Shown: positions 11,121 to 22,480 of the stretch, one piece after another | Position numbering within the stretch: the first letter of the stretch is position 1 | How the letters are laid out: every line of letters starts with the position of its first letter | Origin: Phocoena phocoena | Taxonomy: Eukaryota; Chordata; Mammalia; Artiodactyla; Phocoenidae | Length of the DNA: 64,000 nucleotides | Assembly (NCBI RefSeq): GCF_963924675.1 | Contig: NC_089221.1 | Span: 3,903,851-3,967,850, forward strand | Reading direction: 5' to 3' | Notes under the pieces: model-generated | Database searches by the model: none | What the model was told of the DNA's origin: nothing | Seen by the model: only the letters and a program-made list of their open reading frames with translations | Program-made: the position numbers and the translations under genes

Positions 11121-11397
11121 GGGTTTCCCTGGTGGCACAGTGGTTAAGAATCCTCCTGTCAATACTGGGGACATGCACTCAAGCCCTGGTCCAGGAAGAT
11201 CCCACATGCCGTGGAGCAACTAAGCCTGTACACCACAACTACAGAGCCTGCACTCTAGAGCCTGCGAGCCTCAATTACTGAGCCTGCGTGCCACAACTAC
11301 TGAAACCTGCGCACCTAGAGCCCATGCTCCGCAACAAGAGAAGCCACCACAGTGAGAAGCCCACACACTGCAATGAAGACCCAATGCAGCCAAAAAT
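11121..11397 (+). mobile_element. CHR-1-type SINE (older, longer form)
   Basis: It starts GGGTTTCCCTGGTGGCACAG and keeps the tRNA-Glu-like head, but the body is longer than in the CHR-2 copies. It contains degenerate repeats of a 'gagcctgc...ccacaactac' unit between about 11225 and 11320, then 'catgctccgcaacaagagaa' and a 'caatgaagacccaatgcagc' end. The longer body and greater divergence suggest an older wave shared with ruminants and hippos. I see no convincing target-site duplication. Confidence 0.87.
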
Positions 11398-12263
11398 AAT
11401 AAATGAACAACATAAACAAGTTTATTAAAGTAAGGGTTTGTCTTCAGGTTGTTTATCTATCTTATTACAACGAATGGAATTATAAAACAAATATCTTTCT
11501 AATACTCATGCTTTGTCATCCGATTGCAGCACAATCATTGAAAATACATTATTTTGCGTGTTTTCTTCTGGTCCCAGACTATGTTATGTACTCTGTCTGT
11601 AAGTTGTGTTCTCAGAACCTACACAGACCAACATCCTTGCCAATATCCAGGTGCTGAAGAGTGAAACATAAGGATAAGAAACCTTTCCAAGCCATTTGTT
11701 TAGCTGTGGTTTTTGTTGTGTGTTGAATTCAAGTTTATCCCAACAGATGCAAATGTTATTGAGGGCAGGAAGCAGGATTATTCTGTTTGTGCCACAAATA
11801 TGATGGATGCTATGCCCTGGACGCCTGCTTTGAGTAAAGAAGCAGTGAAGTTAGTCTCACACCAACACTCCCTAACAGGGAATTCAACCACCTCCCCCCA
11901 CCTTTCAGTGACACATTGTGAACCCCTTGTACATTTTCTGCATGTGCAAAGAACAGTGTGCTCAGATCTATGACTGCAAAAGTAAAGGACCATGTTGTTC
12001 TACTTTGGAAAGACATTCACAGAATATGTACAACTACTACTAAATTCAGATGTCATCTTGATTGAAAATCTCCTTGCTCTTAAAATGCCTCCCTTGATCA
12101 AGGCTTAAAGAACAGAATGTACAAAATAGTTCATAAAAATGTGGCTGGTCGAAGCCCTAAAAGACAAGTCTCAGGTGAAAAGCAAAATGAAACAGTAACC
12201 AGAATTAAAATATCTTAGAAATATACTTTTCTCTTAAAATCTAGTGGACTTTAATCTTCTAGC
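11398..12263. other. Unique sequence, no gene seen
   Basis: No recognised repeat, RNA or exon. Overlapping frames of 60-86 codons occur on both strands near 11710-12016 with no familiar motif. Confidence 0.55.
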
Positions 12264-12313
12264 AAAAAAAAAAAAAAAGAGAGAGAGAGAGAGAGTGAGA
12301 GAGAGAGAGAGAC
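12264..12313. repeat. Poly(A) followed by (GA)n simple repeat
   Basis: A run of A (12264-12278) passes into GA repeats with one GT interruption up to 12313. It could be an old retrotransposon tail, but I cannot identify an element upstream. Confidence 0.9.
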
Positions 12314-12429
12314 CAGATGGCACTGAGTCATGCAGTGATATGAACGTATGCATTATTGTTGGGGGAGTGGAACTGTTTCTAGGGAAACATACTGCCCACT
12401 CAGAAGTAGGCATGTGCTTTCTAATTTAA

Positions 12430-12760
12430 AAATGATTCCAACAGTCATCCTTAATAGCTCGCTACTTTATGAGTAAATCACTGATACACTAATAGTCCTG
12501 ATGGATCCATTTTATATGATTAATCAAGTTGCTTGGTGCTCCTCCAATTGTTTGGATTCACAAGGGAGATCGGATTGCGTGATGCACACTTTTTCACGCA
12601 GATTCATCTAATTACCAAGCTTTAATGCTGTTTCTGGTCAAAAATCACAAATGCATTTGATTTAACAAATGCTTCTTTCACCACAAACAAAGCCCTTGAG
12701 GTATGCTTTTAGAGGTGGGGATGGTTTTATTCTTCCTCATTACCTAATCTGATAAAGTAC
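12430..12760. promoter_or_regulatory. Candidate conserved non-coding element
   Basis: Repeat-free block with many classic transcription-factor core sites close together: homeodomain-like ATTAATCA and TAATTACC, an E-box-like CAATTG, a SOX-like ACAAAG, CACGCAG and a GATA-type CTGATAAAG. It has no open frame of note. That it is a conserved enhancer is inference from composition only. Confidence 0.25.
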
Positions 12761-14289
12761 AGCCAGATGATTCAAAGTGAAAATCCAGATGCAGAAAAAT
12801 ACTTTAAAAGTTTCAGAGCACTTTTTAAAATTCCTACAGGCTAGCCTATCATGCTGTGTCATGGCAAGTTTTCCATGTGTGATTTAAGCTAAATCGGCGA
12901 TAGGATAAGTAGAGTTAGTGCAGCTAGCTCCAATGTCCAAGTGTGAAAATTATATTTGCTGAAAATGCAGACCACTTAAGGGCAGAATTTGCTCCACAGC
13001 ATATCCTGAAACACAGATCTAATCTAGCTATGTGAAAAATGCATTATGGAGAAAAGATCCTTTGGGAACCAGTTGGAAGGAGTTACCCAAGGAAAGCTCT
13101 GAATTAGCTCTTTGGAAGGAATGCAAAAAGATAGGACATAGGTAGATAGAGGGGGAATAAAATATGTCTACAAGCCAGTGGAGTCCCCAGTCTTCTCCAG
13201 GGATTCAGGACTGAGGGACTTGAGCACAAGAAGTGACCTCAGGGTATGTGGGTTCCCAAACAAAACAGAGAGAGAGATCTCTTCTCTGGAAGCAAACCAG
13301 AGACTTTTTATCCTTGCCCGGGGCAAAGAGAGGTACCTTCTCCAGGACAAAGAACTCTTCCATGGAAGTGAGAGGCAAAGGAAGTCTGTATGAACTACAG
13401 TGACTTAAAACATGAGCATCTGGACACAAGAGTAAGTGAATCCTGAGTCTTCTTATGTCAGCTAAGAAAAAAGGAAAGCCTCCACAACTGAAATGCTCTT
13501 TGAGTCTCACTATATATCATTGGTCTCTCCATGCAGCCTACCTACTTAATAGTTGATTATGTGTGGACACCATCATTTTCTTAGTCAGACATTTTCCTAT
13601 AAATCTGTGGTTGCATCACTGACCTGAGACATCTGAAAAAGGAAACAAATGTAACCCAGTTAGGGTAGTCTGTCTAGTGACTGAACAAGGTTAAACAGGC
13701 AAAGAAAACTTTATTCAAGCCTTTTGCAATAAGAGAGAGAGACCAGAACTCAGTCTGACCTCAAGTCTGATAAAACCAAGAGAGGTAGGGGTTTAATCTA
13801 CTGAGGTGAGGTAGTGGAAAGTACTGGAGGCTGTTAGGAGAGATCAGTGCGGTGTGTCCAGCACATTGAGTTATTCCTGCATCTGCAAATGTTTCTGTCT
13901 GGATTAGGCCATCTGTGTTTGCTAACTGTCACCCGTCAAAGCTAGGATCCTATTCTCCCACAGAGACTAGGAGATAAGAGTGCTATCTTCCTCGATGATC
14001 ACATTTCAAAGGCATGGCCTCCAGGTTCTTGAGAAATACATCGCTGGGCTGTAAAACTGGCAAGAATCTTTCAAAAAGATTTCCATACATATCAAAGGTG
14101 GAGAAAATAAATTTACAATGACGGTTTTCTGAAGTAAATGCTCAAAGAAAAAGGTCAGGGGCCAAGAGTCAGGAAGGAATCTGTCTAAAGTGTAGTCAAG
14201 CTGAGGGGAATATTAACAACATCTTGGGCAAGACCATGAACTAGACAATTGAGAGATTCTGCAAAATTCATGAAAGAAAGAGCTATATT
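12761..14289. other. Unique sequence, no gene seen
   Basis: No confident repeat call. The part near 13690-14060, with 'gaaaactttattcaagcctt' at its start, vaguely resembles an antisense LTR, but I cannot match a family. The overlapping open frames on both strands near 13168-13510 look like chance. Confidence 0.45.
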
Positions 14290-14301
14290 AAAAAGATTTT
14301 T

Positions 14302-14500
14302 GGGGCTTCCCTGGTGGTGCAGTGGTTGAGAGTCTGCCTGCCGATGCAGGGGACACGGGTTCGTGCCCTGGTACAGGAAGATCCCACATGTCGTGGAATG
14401 TCTGGGCCCGTGAGCCATAGCCGCTGAGACTGTGCGTCTGGAGCCTGTGCTCCACAGCGGGAAAGGCCACAACAGTGAGAGGACCGCGTACCAAAAAAAA
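14302..14500 (+). mobile_element. CHR-2 SINE
   Basis: Full copy with the GGGGCTTCCCTGGTGGTGCAG start, 'gacacgggttcgtgccctgg' B-box region, GGGCCCGTGAGCC and a poly(A) end after 'ggaccgcgtacc'. The target-site duplication AAAAAGATTTTT is at 14290-14301 and 14501-14512. Confidence 0.97.
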
Positions 14501-14512
14501 AAAAAGATTTTT

Positions 14513-15185
14513 TAAGGGAGAAAACAAAAATAATCATAGTAAAGAAAAAACAGGATCCAGGGCACTGCAAATGGACAACTCATGGAAGAGTCCTCATGAA
14601 GTCTGACACAGCTGCACATGTTCACCTATAGACTGTGGATGAGCTCCTGGGCTCATGAGGCTGTATCAGGGCTTTCTGCTGACCACGCTTATCCTATTTT
14701 CTACCATCAAAGTTGTGAAGTGGGTCTTTTCAGTCAATAAGAGATGCTAAGCTTGAAATGCAGTGAGGGTTTATCTGCTGCAACAGGTCAGGTTTTCATG
14801 CATGTCAGGTAGCCGGGCAGGCTACCTGGAGTAAGTGAGGTACCCACTTGGGGTTACATAAAAGGGGTACCCTTAAGACCTTGGACAGATTGTTAGATGC
14901 AGCATGTTCGCTATAGTAAGGATGCTCAAAGGTGGCAATCATGGCTTACCAAGCAGTTCCAGGGCCCTCCACCCACGATTTTGGGCAAAACAGACTCTTT
15001 AAAGAATGGATTCCATAAAGTGCTGTCCCCAGGCTTCCTTAGGGTCTGGAGATCCACACGTACAGCCCTTCCTCTCAAGTACAAGACTTGGAGAAAAGCA
15101 GTGATCTGTTCACAAAGGAGTGTTTCTCAAACAGTGCCCAGCCTGAAGATAGACAGGCAGAGATGTCCAGTAGCCAATTAGGCAC
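14513..15185. other. Unique sequence, no gene seen
   Basis: No recognised repeat. The 94-codon frame at 14897-15181 has no familiar motif. Confidence 0.5.
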
Positions 15186-15206
15186 ATAAATGTGGAGAGT
15201 GAAGAG

Positions 15207-15333
15207 GGATGAGATATGGGAACATATGTATATGTATAACTGATTCACTTTGTTATAGAGTAGAAACTAACACACCATTGTAAAGCAATTATATTCCAAT
15301 AAAGATGTTTAAAAAAAATTTAAAAAATAAAAA
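15207..15333 (+). mobile_element. Extremely 5'-truncated L1 (127 bp, 3' UTR only)
   Basis: Contains only the last part of the L1 3' UTR: 'gatatgggaacatatgtata', 'ctgattcactttgttataga', CACACCATTGTAAAGCAATT and CCAATAAAGATG with an A-rich tail. A 21-22 bp target-site duplication beginning ATAAATGTGGAGAGTG flanks it at 15186-15206 and 15334-15355, with one base gained or lost. It is thus a genuine separate insertion. Confidence 0.95.
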
Positions 15334-15355
15334 ATAAATGTGGAGAGTGGAAGAG

Positions 15356-17500
15356 CATCTGAATATGGATAATTAAAAATCAATAAAATGTGTTAAGGGA
15401 GATCAGATTAGATGTGGCAGTTCAAGAAATACAGGTCACATTGTCCAGGGACGGGCATAGACATGAGAAGAGAGTTGAGTGTAGGGACAGAAAGACCTCC
15501 AAGGTGTGAGAGCTGGGTAGACAAGGGGAATCTTCAAAAAGGATTGAGAAGGAAACAACAGAAGCAGCAAGAACCTATAGAGAAAAACACACACAAACAA
15601 ACAAAGCAGAAATGAAGTCTGAAGGGCGTTTCAAGGTCCATGGTGTCAAGTTTATGTGGCTACCAGGAAATATGGTATGGGCCCAGTTGACTGGCTTTCT
15701 GGTTACTCACTGAGATCTTGTTGAGAAGAGTTCAGTAGAGTGGCGTATAGGACAGACTACTACGGCTAAGGGTGCATTGATTCAAGAGTGAGGAAACAGG
15801 GCAACTAATGTAGGCCTGTATTTCTAGACACACAACCGCAAAAAATAGATATTTCAGATAGTGTCTGAGAAAGGACTAAGACCAAGAGAAGGTTTGTTTT
15901 TGTTTGGTGAGTTAGCTGTTTATAATGTTAGTGTGGGTGTGTTTCTATGGGGAAGAAAGCAGTGGAGAAGGACTAGTTGAAGAAAGAGTAAATGATGGAC
16001 AGGGGAGGGCAGGATTCTCTAGAGCAGCCTCTGAGTATGAGTGGGGAGAAGGCAGTGGGAAGACCCCAGAGAACATCAGTCCCAGGAAGGGGACAGCACC
16101 TCTGGGGTTTCAGTCCTGGATGCCTCTGTATTCTCTGTGTAGCAGGCTGGAAGGACACATCTGAAGGTCAGCAGGGGCTAACAGACTAGGAAATATTGAG
16201 AGCAACAAGAGAGGGAACTGATGACAAATACATGTTGAAGAAGGCAAAGATCAGTGTTGAGGGCGCAACATACTAGACACAGAAACACATGCTGGCCTGA
16301 AGAGCATGGTTGTGTGCAATTTCTCCAACAATACTCAGTGCCCTGGTGTCTGTGTGTGGAGAAGCCAGATAGCCAAAACCATTAACAGGAAGTTGTTTCC
16401 ACTACAAGCATGAGGGAAGGACCACGAGTAAGGCAGCTGAGGATTACCACCAGGGACATGTTAAACATGTGTATCATGAGGTCTTCCCTGGAGCATGAGG
16501 AATAGCCAGGACAGATGGGAAAATTGCAAGGTTGGCATCAGCAGAGAGACATTTACCACCTGTCCCCACCTCCTTTTGTGTAGATGCCCCAGGACCAGGA
16601 GAACATGTCTAGTCCCCTCTAACCAGCTCCTATGCACTCACTCTTTCCCAATGAGGAGAGAGTTAGCTCACTCTTGAGTTTGGGGTGAAGGTCACTGTGA
16701 TGAAGCTGGTCTTGGACTTGTTTGTCCTGCAGGGCCCTCTTTTGGATCTTCCAATCCTCAAGGAAGCCCTTTTCCTCTCTGCTTCCTCTCCCAGATGGCC
16801 AGCTGAGCAGAGCAGGGCTTTCAGCCACACCCAGCATACCCCCATGAGAAACCAATTTAGCTCCCTGGCTGGAGAAGTTAGGTTCAGAGTGGAACACTCA
16901 GACCTCAGGGCCAGACTCCCTTCTCCAATGACTGTTACTATAGAACAGCTGCTATTTTAATCTTCTGCAATGATCAGTGCTTTGCATGCTACTTTGTTGC
17001 CCACAATTCTGAAGGGCAGGAGGATAAGGTAGGATGTCAATACCAAGGCCTACCACCCCTTTCCAAACTAGCCAATTGGTAGAATTTCCTGGTTCAGTAA
17101 AACTAAAGTGGGGGCACAATGAAGTTATGCCTTTGCCATGCACTTGACAACCTGCTCAGCAAAATGCAGACACAGGCAGTGCACCCCAAAAGAAATACCA
17201 GTCACAGGGCCTACTATGAGCACAGGGCCACAGGTTTCCCCTGTTTCTTCAGGGAGCCAGGGCTTACAGATTCTGGCTCAGGCTCTGAGATGAGGTTTAT
17301 ATCCTTGGAGACATAGTATTTCTATGTTCCTACCACACCACTGGGGCTTCTTCAGGAGGGAGTATAAATACAATCAATATATACATTATTCCCCCCCACC
17401 CCTGCACCATGCTCCTACATCACATGATCCTACACAAAACACAACCACAGACTAAAGAGGAAATTCGACCTAAGGAAACTACTATATCTACAGTCTGTGG
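15356..17500. other. Unique sequence, no repeat or gene identified
   Basis: About 2.1 kb without a family I recognise. It is somewhat GC-richer than the surroundings and has several open frames of 60-92 codons on both strands (for example 15925-16164, 16685-16960 plus; 16619-16897 minus), which overlap each other and show no known motif. A C-run lies at 17392-17402. Confidence 0.45.
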
Positions 17501-17504
17501 CCAT

Positions 17505-17890
17505 GAACCTGCTGGACTCTGGACCTGCCTCTGCCCACCTCCCTTCCTGCTCCAGCTACCTTGGCAATCTTCCAGTTCCTTGAACAAGCTGGCCTCTTTC
17601 CTTCTTCATGGCTTTGTACATCCTTGCTCCTCATCCTTGCATAGAGGCTCCTGCTTAACCTTCAGGACTCAGAGAAGCCCTCATTGACCATGACCATTGA
17701 GGTCCAGCCATTCTCCTCGATTGCAGACCTCCATAGGATTCCTTTGTAGTGTTTACCACAAATAATAATGATTTTTGCCTCATTATGGGTGGAAGTGCAC
17801 TGTCTTACTAAAATGAGGGACTCCGTGATCTTGTTCACTATTGTATCTCTAGCAACCCAGCACAGTGTTTGGAACACTGTAAGCACTCAA
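17505..17890 (+). repeat. L2 LINE, 3' end
   Basis: Follows the L2 3' end in order: 'ctgctccagctaccttggca', 'cttccagttccttgaacaag', 'ctttgtacatccttgctcct', 'aaccttcaggactcagagaa', 'cactattgtatctctagcaa' and 'cagcacagtgtttgga' ending 'gtaagcactcaa'. Diverged as expected for this ancient family. Confidence 0.82.
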
Positions 17891-17934
17891 GCTATCTCTG
17901 ACTGCATGAATTCTGAAGACTTTTGAATGCTCTG

Positions 17935-20026
17935 GTCCCACTTACTTCACGTTGAAGCTCTGCATTGGAGAATGGGCTGCCATGACCAAGGAAAGATCTT
18001 GGCCATGAGACACATAGGTGGCTCAGGACCCAAATGGCATCTAATCAGGGCACAGCAGTCATTACTGGCACTCACACAGATGGAGCATCACAAATAGTCC
18101 CAACCTCTGTCTGTAGCTGAATCACTGCATTCCCTGCCCCATCACACTCCAAGAACCCACTCAAGCCCTCCATGTTCCTGCACTACTCCTCTCTGGGTCA
18201 AGGGTGTTAGTGTTGAGAGGGGTGAGAGCACACACTTAAAGGGAATAGAACCAGCTCAAACTCAACCCTTAGGGTTTCTCCTCCAGGAACATGGGACATG
18301 ACCACGCACCAAATAGGGCAGAGATAGCCACTAAGCAGAGGGGAAACCTCAGCTCACACCTGGCTCTGGGTCAACCTCCCACCCCATCTACAACTAAGAT
18401 GATAGTTGCTAGTACATCCATAGGAAGTATGTGACTTGTGTTCACATCAAATCCAGCTCTCCCATCAAAGACACTGGACATAGGCAGACTGTATGGGGAC
18501 ACTCCCACATAAGGACACCCCTTCAAGATCACAATACATAAATGTTTCACCCAATTTCATAGAGAGAGAGAAAGTTAAACCAAATAAGAAAACAGAGGAA
18601 TTTGTTTCATTTGAAAGATCAATAGAAAACCACTGAAAAAGCAACTAATGAAAGAGAAATAAACAATTTATCAGACAAAGAATTCAAGTCATTCATAATA
18701 AGAATGCTAACTGACTTAAGGACAGTAGTAGATGAATACAGTAAGAATTTTAACAAGGAACTAGAAAATATAAAAAAGAACCAGTCAGAACAGAAGAATA
18801 AAATAACTGAAAGGAAAAACACACTGCAATGAATTAATAGCAGATTAAATGATACAGAAGAAGGCATAAGTGAAAATAGAATAATGAATAGTACCTAATC
18901 AGAAAGCAAAAAGAAAAACAAATTAAAAAAAAAAATAAGGATCGTTTAAGAGATCTATGGAATAACATCAATCATATCAACATTAGTATTTTAGGGGTCT
19001 CAGAAGAAGAAGGGAGAGAGAAAGGGGTTAAAAATATTTTTTGATAAAATTATGACTGAAAACTTCCCAAACCTGAAGAAGGAAACAGATATCCAAGTAT
19101 AGGAAGCACAGAGGATCCCAAACAAGATGAACACAAAACAGACCCACATCAACACATATCAAAGGTAAAATAGCAAAAATTAAAATAAAGATAAAATTTA
19201 AATGCAACAAGAGAAAAACAAAGAGTCATATAAAAGGGGAACCCCCCCATAAGGCTATCAACTGATTTTTCTGCAGAAAGTTTTCAGGCTAGAAGGGAGT
19301 GACACAAGATATTTAAAGTGCTGAAAGGGAAAACCCTTCAAACAGGATACTCTATGTAGCAAGATTATCATTTAGAACTGAAGGAGAGATGAAGAACTCA
19401 GATAAGTAAAACTAAAAAAGTTCATTAATACTAAACCTACCGTTAAAGAAATGATAGTCTTTTCTAAGTGGAAAATAAAAGGCTATAACAAGAATTAAGA
19501 CACTATGGAAAAGAAAAACTCCCATTAGTAAAGAAAAATTTATAGTAAAGCCTGAGTAACAGCCATTTAAATAAGCTAGCATGATGATTAAAATATAAAA
19601 AGTGTAAAATCAGCTATGATTACAATAATCAGTAAAGGGATAAACATGAAGATGTGAAATACAACATGAAAACACAAAATGTGGGAGAGAGGAGTAAAAT
19701 ACGTAGACCTTTTAGAATAGGTTTGAACTTAAAGGACTACCTGTTTAAAACAAGTAGATATAGTTATAGGTCAACATATATAAACCCTGTGGTATCACAG
19801 ATCAAAAACCTACAATAGGTACACAAAATCTAGAGAGGAAGGAACACAAGCATACTACTAAAGAAAACCATCAAACGAAAAGGGAAGAAACAAAAAGAAA
19901 AAAAGAACAGAGAGGGACGAAAAAAACTACTGGAGAACAAGTAATAAAATGGCAGTAAGTAATACCTATCAATAATTACTTTATAGGTCAATGGACTAAA
20001 TGCTCCAATCAAAAGATATAGCTTGC
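17935..20026 (+). mobile_element. Ancient L1 (L1M group), part 1: 5' UTR, ORF1 and start of ORF2
   Basis: Opening part of an old, nearly full-length L1. The 5' UTR-like part runs to about 18560, including 'aaagacactggacataggca' and 'cacccaatttcatagagaga'. ORF1-like text follows, with the coiled-coil region and then, near 19270-19330, an 'ctgcagaaagttttcaggct' stretch typical of ORF1 C-termini. The ORF2 start is likely the ATG at 19949. The 5' boundary is approximate. Inserts interrupt it after this segment; without them the element totals about 7.1 kb, close to full L1 length. Confidence 0.75.
18580..19460 (+). pseudogene. Ancient L1 ORF1 remnant
   Basis: Corresponds to the L1 ORF1 protein, an RNA-binding chaperone with coiled coil, RRM and C-terminal domains that coats L1 RNA. 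Recognisable text includes a block equivalent to 'atctatggaataacatcaat', a 'ttttaggggtctcagaagaa' RRM region and 'cttcccaaacctgaagaagg'. Stops occur throughout all frames, so it is dead. Boundaries are approximate. Confidence 0.65.
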
Positions 20027-20232
20027 GGCTTCCCTGGTGGCACAGTGGTTGAGAGTCTGCCTGCTGATGTAGGGGACACGGGTTCATGCCCTGGTCCAGG
20101 AAGATCCCATATGCCTTGGAGCGGCTAGGTCTGTGAACCATGGAGGCTGAGCCTGCGCGTTCAGAGCCTGTGCTCTGCAATGGGAGAGGCCAAAACAGTC
20201 AGAGGTCCATGTACTGAAAAAAAAAAAAAAAA
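20027..20232 (+). mobile_element. CHR-2 SINE inserted in the ancient L1
   Basis: GGCTTCCCTGGTGGCACAG start, 'gacacgggttcatgccctgg' B-box region, and a tail of 19 A. It splits ORF2 of the old L1 just after its start. The target-site duplication is recognisable but diverged: AAAAGATATAGCTTGC at 20011-20026 against AAAAGGTATAGGTTGGC at 20233-20249, so this is among the older CHR-2 copies here. Confidence 0.95.
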
Positions 20233-20848
20233 AAAAGGTATAGGTTGGCTGATTGGATTCAAACAAACAAACAAAAAACACAAGAGCTATCTATAAGCTG
20301 CTTAAGAGAGACTCTCTTCAGAGCTAAAGACAAAAATTGATTGAAAGTGAGGAGGTGGAAAAATATATTTCATGCAAATGGAAACATCAAGAAAGTAGGG
20401 GTAGCAATACTCATAATCAAACAAAATGCACTCTAAAATAAAGTCTGTAACAAAAGAAAAAGAAGGGCATTATATAAGCAATACAAGAAGAAGATATTAC
20501 ATTTGTTAACATATATGTACCTAATACAGGAGCACCTAAATATATAAGGAAATATCAAAGACACAAAGGGAGAAAATGATAATAATACAATAATAGTAGT
20601 GGACTATAACACCCCACTTCAGACAGAAAATCAATATGGCAAGTGTGATCTTATATGACATAATAGACCAGTTGGACTTAATAGATATCTATAAGACATT
20701 CCATCCAAAAACAGCAGAATACAAATCCTTTCGAAGTGCACGTGGAACGTTTTCCAGGACAGATTATATGCTAGGCCACAAAATAAGTCTCAAAAAATTT
20801 AAGAGGATAGAAATTATATAAAGCAATTTATACTACAACAACAGTATG
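20233..20848 (+). mobile_element. Ancient L1, part 2: ORF2 endonuclease region
   Basis: Continues the old L1 ORF2 from the SINE on. The endonuclease domain is seen in the frame 20636-20821, which includes IDQLDLIDIYKTFHPKTAEY and an RTDYMLGHKISLKKF block. The element stops here because a younger L1 begins at 20849 and resumes at 22861 after a matching CAGTATG. Confidence 0.9.
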
Positions 20849-20859
20849 GAGAGGTCCTT

Positions 20860-20867
20860 CAAGATGG
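20860..20867 (+). promoter_or_regulatory. YY1-like site at the L1 5' end
   Basis: CAAGATGG lies 12 bases from the L1 start. In human L1 a YY1 site with the same core at this place positions transcription start. Here the role is inference. Confidence 0.45.
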
Positions 20868-21689
20868 TGGAGGTATAAAATGTGGAGATCAACTTCCTCC
20901 CAGCAAATACATCAAAAATACATCTACGTGTGGAACAGCTCCTACAGAACACCTACTGAACACTGGCAGAAGACCTCAGATTTCACAAAAGACAAGAAAC
21001 TCCCCACATACCTGGCTGTGTGGCTGACAGGGTCCTGGTGTTCTGGCCGGGTGTCAGGAATGAGACTCTGAGGTAGTAGAGACGAGTTCAGGACATTGGA
21101 CCACGAGAGACCTCCCAACCCCATGTAATATCAATTGGCGAGAAATCTCCCATAGATTTCCATCTCAATGGTAAGACCCAGCTCCACTCAAAGAAAGACC
21201 AGTAAGATCCAGTGCTGGACACCCCATGCTAAACAACTAGCACGACAGGAACACAACCCCACCCGTTGGCAGAGAGGCTGACTAAAATCATAATAAGTTT
21301 ACAGACACCCCAAAACACACCACAGGATGCAGTCCTGTCCACCAGAAAGACAAGATCAAGTCTCATCCACCAGAGCACAGACACTAGTCACCTCCAGCAG
21401 GAAGCCTACACAACCCACTGAATCAACCTTACCCACTGGGGGCAGACACCAAAAACAACAGGAACTATGAACCAGCAGCCTGTGAAAAGGAGACCCCAAG
21501 CACAGTAAGTTAAGCAAGATTAGAAGACAGAGAAACACACAGCAGATGAAGGAGCAAGGTAAAAACCAACCAGTCCAAACAACTGAAGAGGAAATATGCA
21601 GCCTACCTGAAAAAGAATTCACAGTAATGGTAGGAAAGATGGTCCAAAATCATGGAAAGAGAATGAGAACTAAATAGACTTTTCTCCAA

Positions 21690-22480
21690 CAAAGATATAC
21701 AGATTGCCAACAAACACATGAAAGGATGCTCAACATCACTAATTGTAAGAGAAATGCAAATCAAAACTACAATGAGATATCACCTCATACCAGTCAGAAT
21801 GGCCATTATCAAAAAATCTACAAGTTGTGCTTCCCTGGTGGCACAGTGGTTGAGAGTCCGCCTGCTGATGCAGGGGATACGGGTTCATGTCCCAGTCTGG
21901 GAAGATCCCACATGCCGTGGAGCGGCTGGGCCCATGAGCCATTGCCACTGGGCCTGGGTGTCCGGAGCCTGTGCTCCGCAATGGGAGAGGCCACACAGTG
22001 AGAGGCCTACATACCACAAAAAAAAAAAAAAAAAAATTCTACAAGCAAAAAATATTGGAGAAGGTGTGGAGAAAAAGGAACCATCTTGCACTGTTGGAGG
22101 GAATATAAATTGATACAGCCACTATGGAGAACAGTATGGAGGTTCCTTAAAAAACTAAAAATAGAACTACCATATGACCCAGCAATCTCACTAGTATGCA
22201 TATACCCTGAGAAAACAATTCAAAAAGAATTGTTTACCACAATGTTCACTGCAGCACTATTTACAATAGCCAGGACATGGAAGCTACCTAAATGTCCATT
22301 GACAGATGAATGGATATAGAAGATGTGGCACATATATACAATGGAATATTACTCAGCCATAAAAAGAAATGAAATTGAGTTATTTGTAGTGAGGTGGATG
22401 GACCTAGAGCCTGTCACACAGTGTGAAGTAAGTCAGAAATTGAAAAACCAATACCGTATGCTAACATATATATATCGAAT
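21690..22480 (+). pseudogene. L1 ORF2 C-terminal remnant, split by a SINE
   Basis: The final part of ORF2, beginning with text equivalent to [14 protein letters not shown]. The SINE at 21825-22031 interrupts it. After the SINE the IARTWKLPKCPL motif (frame 22086-22319) and 'ggaatattactcagccataa' remain. With no catalytic region present, it cannot code for a working ORF2 protein. Confidence 0.9.
21825..22031 (+). mobile_element. CHR-2 SINE inside the younger L1
   Basis: Full-length copy from TTGTGCTTCCCTGGTGG through GGGCCCATGAGCC to 'agaggcctacataccac' and poly(A). Target-site duplication AAAAATCTACAAG (21812-21824) and AAAAATTCTACAAG (22032-22045). It is therefore the third layer in this nested stack. 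Confidence 0.96.
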
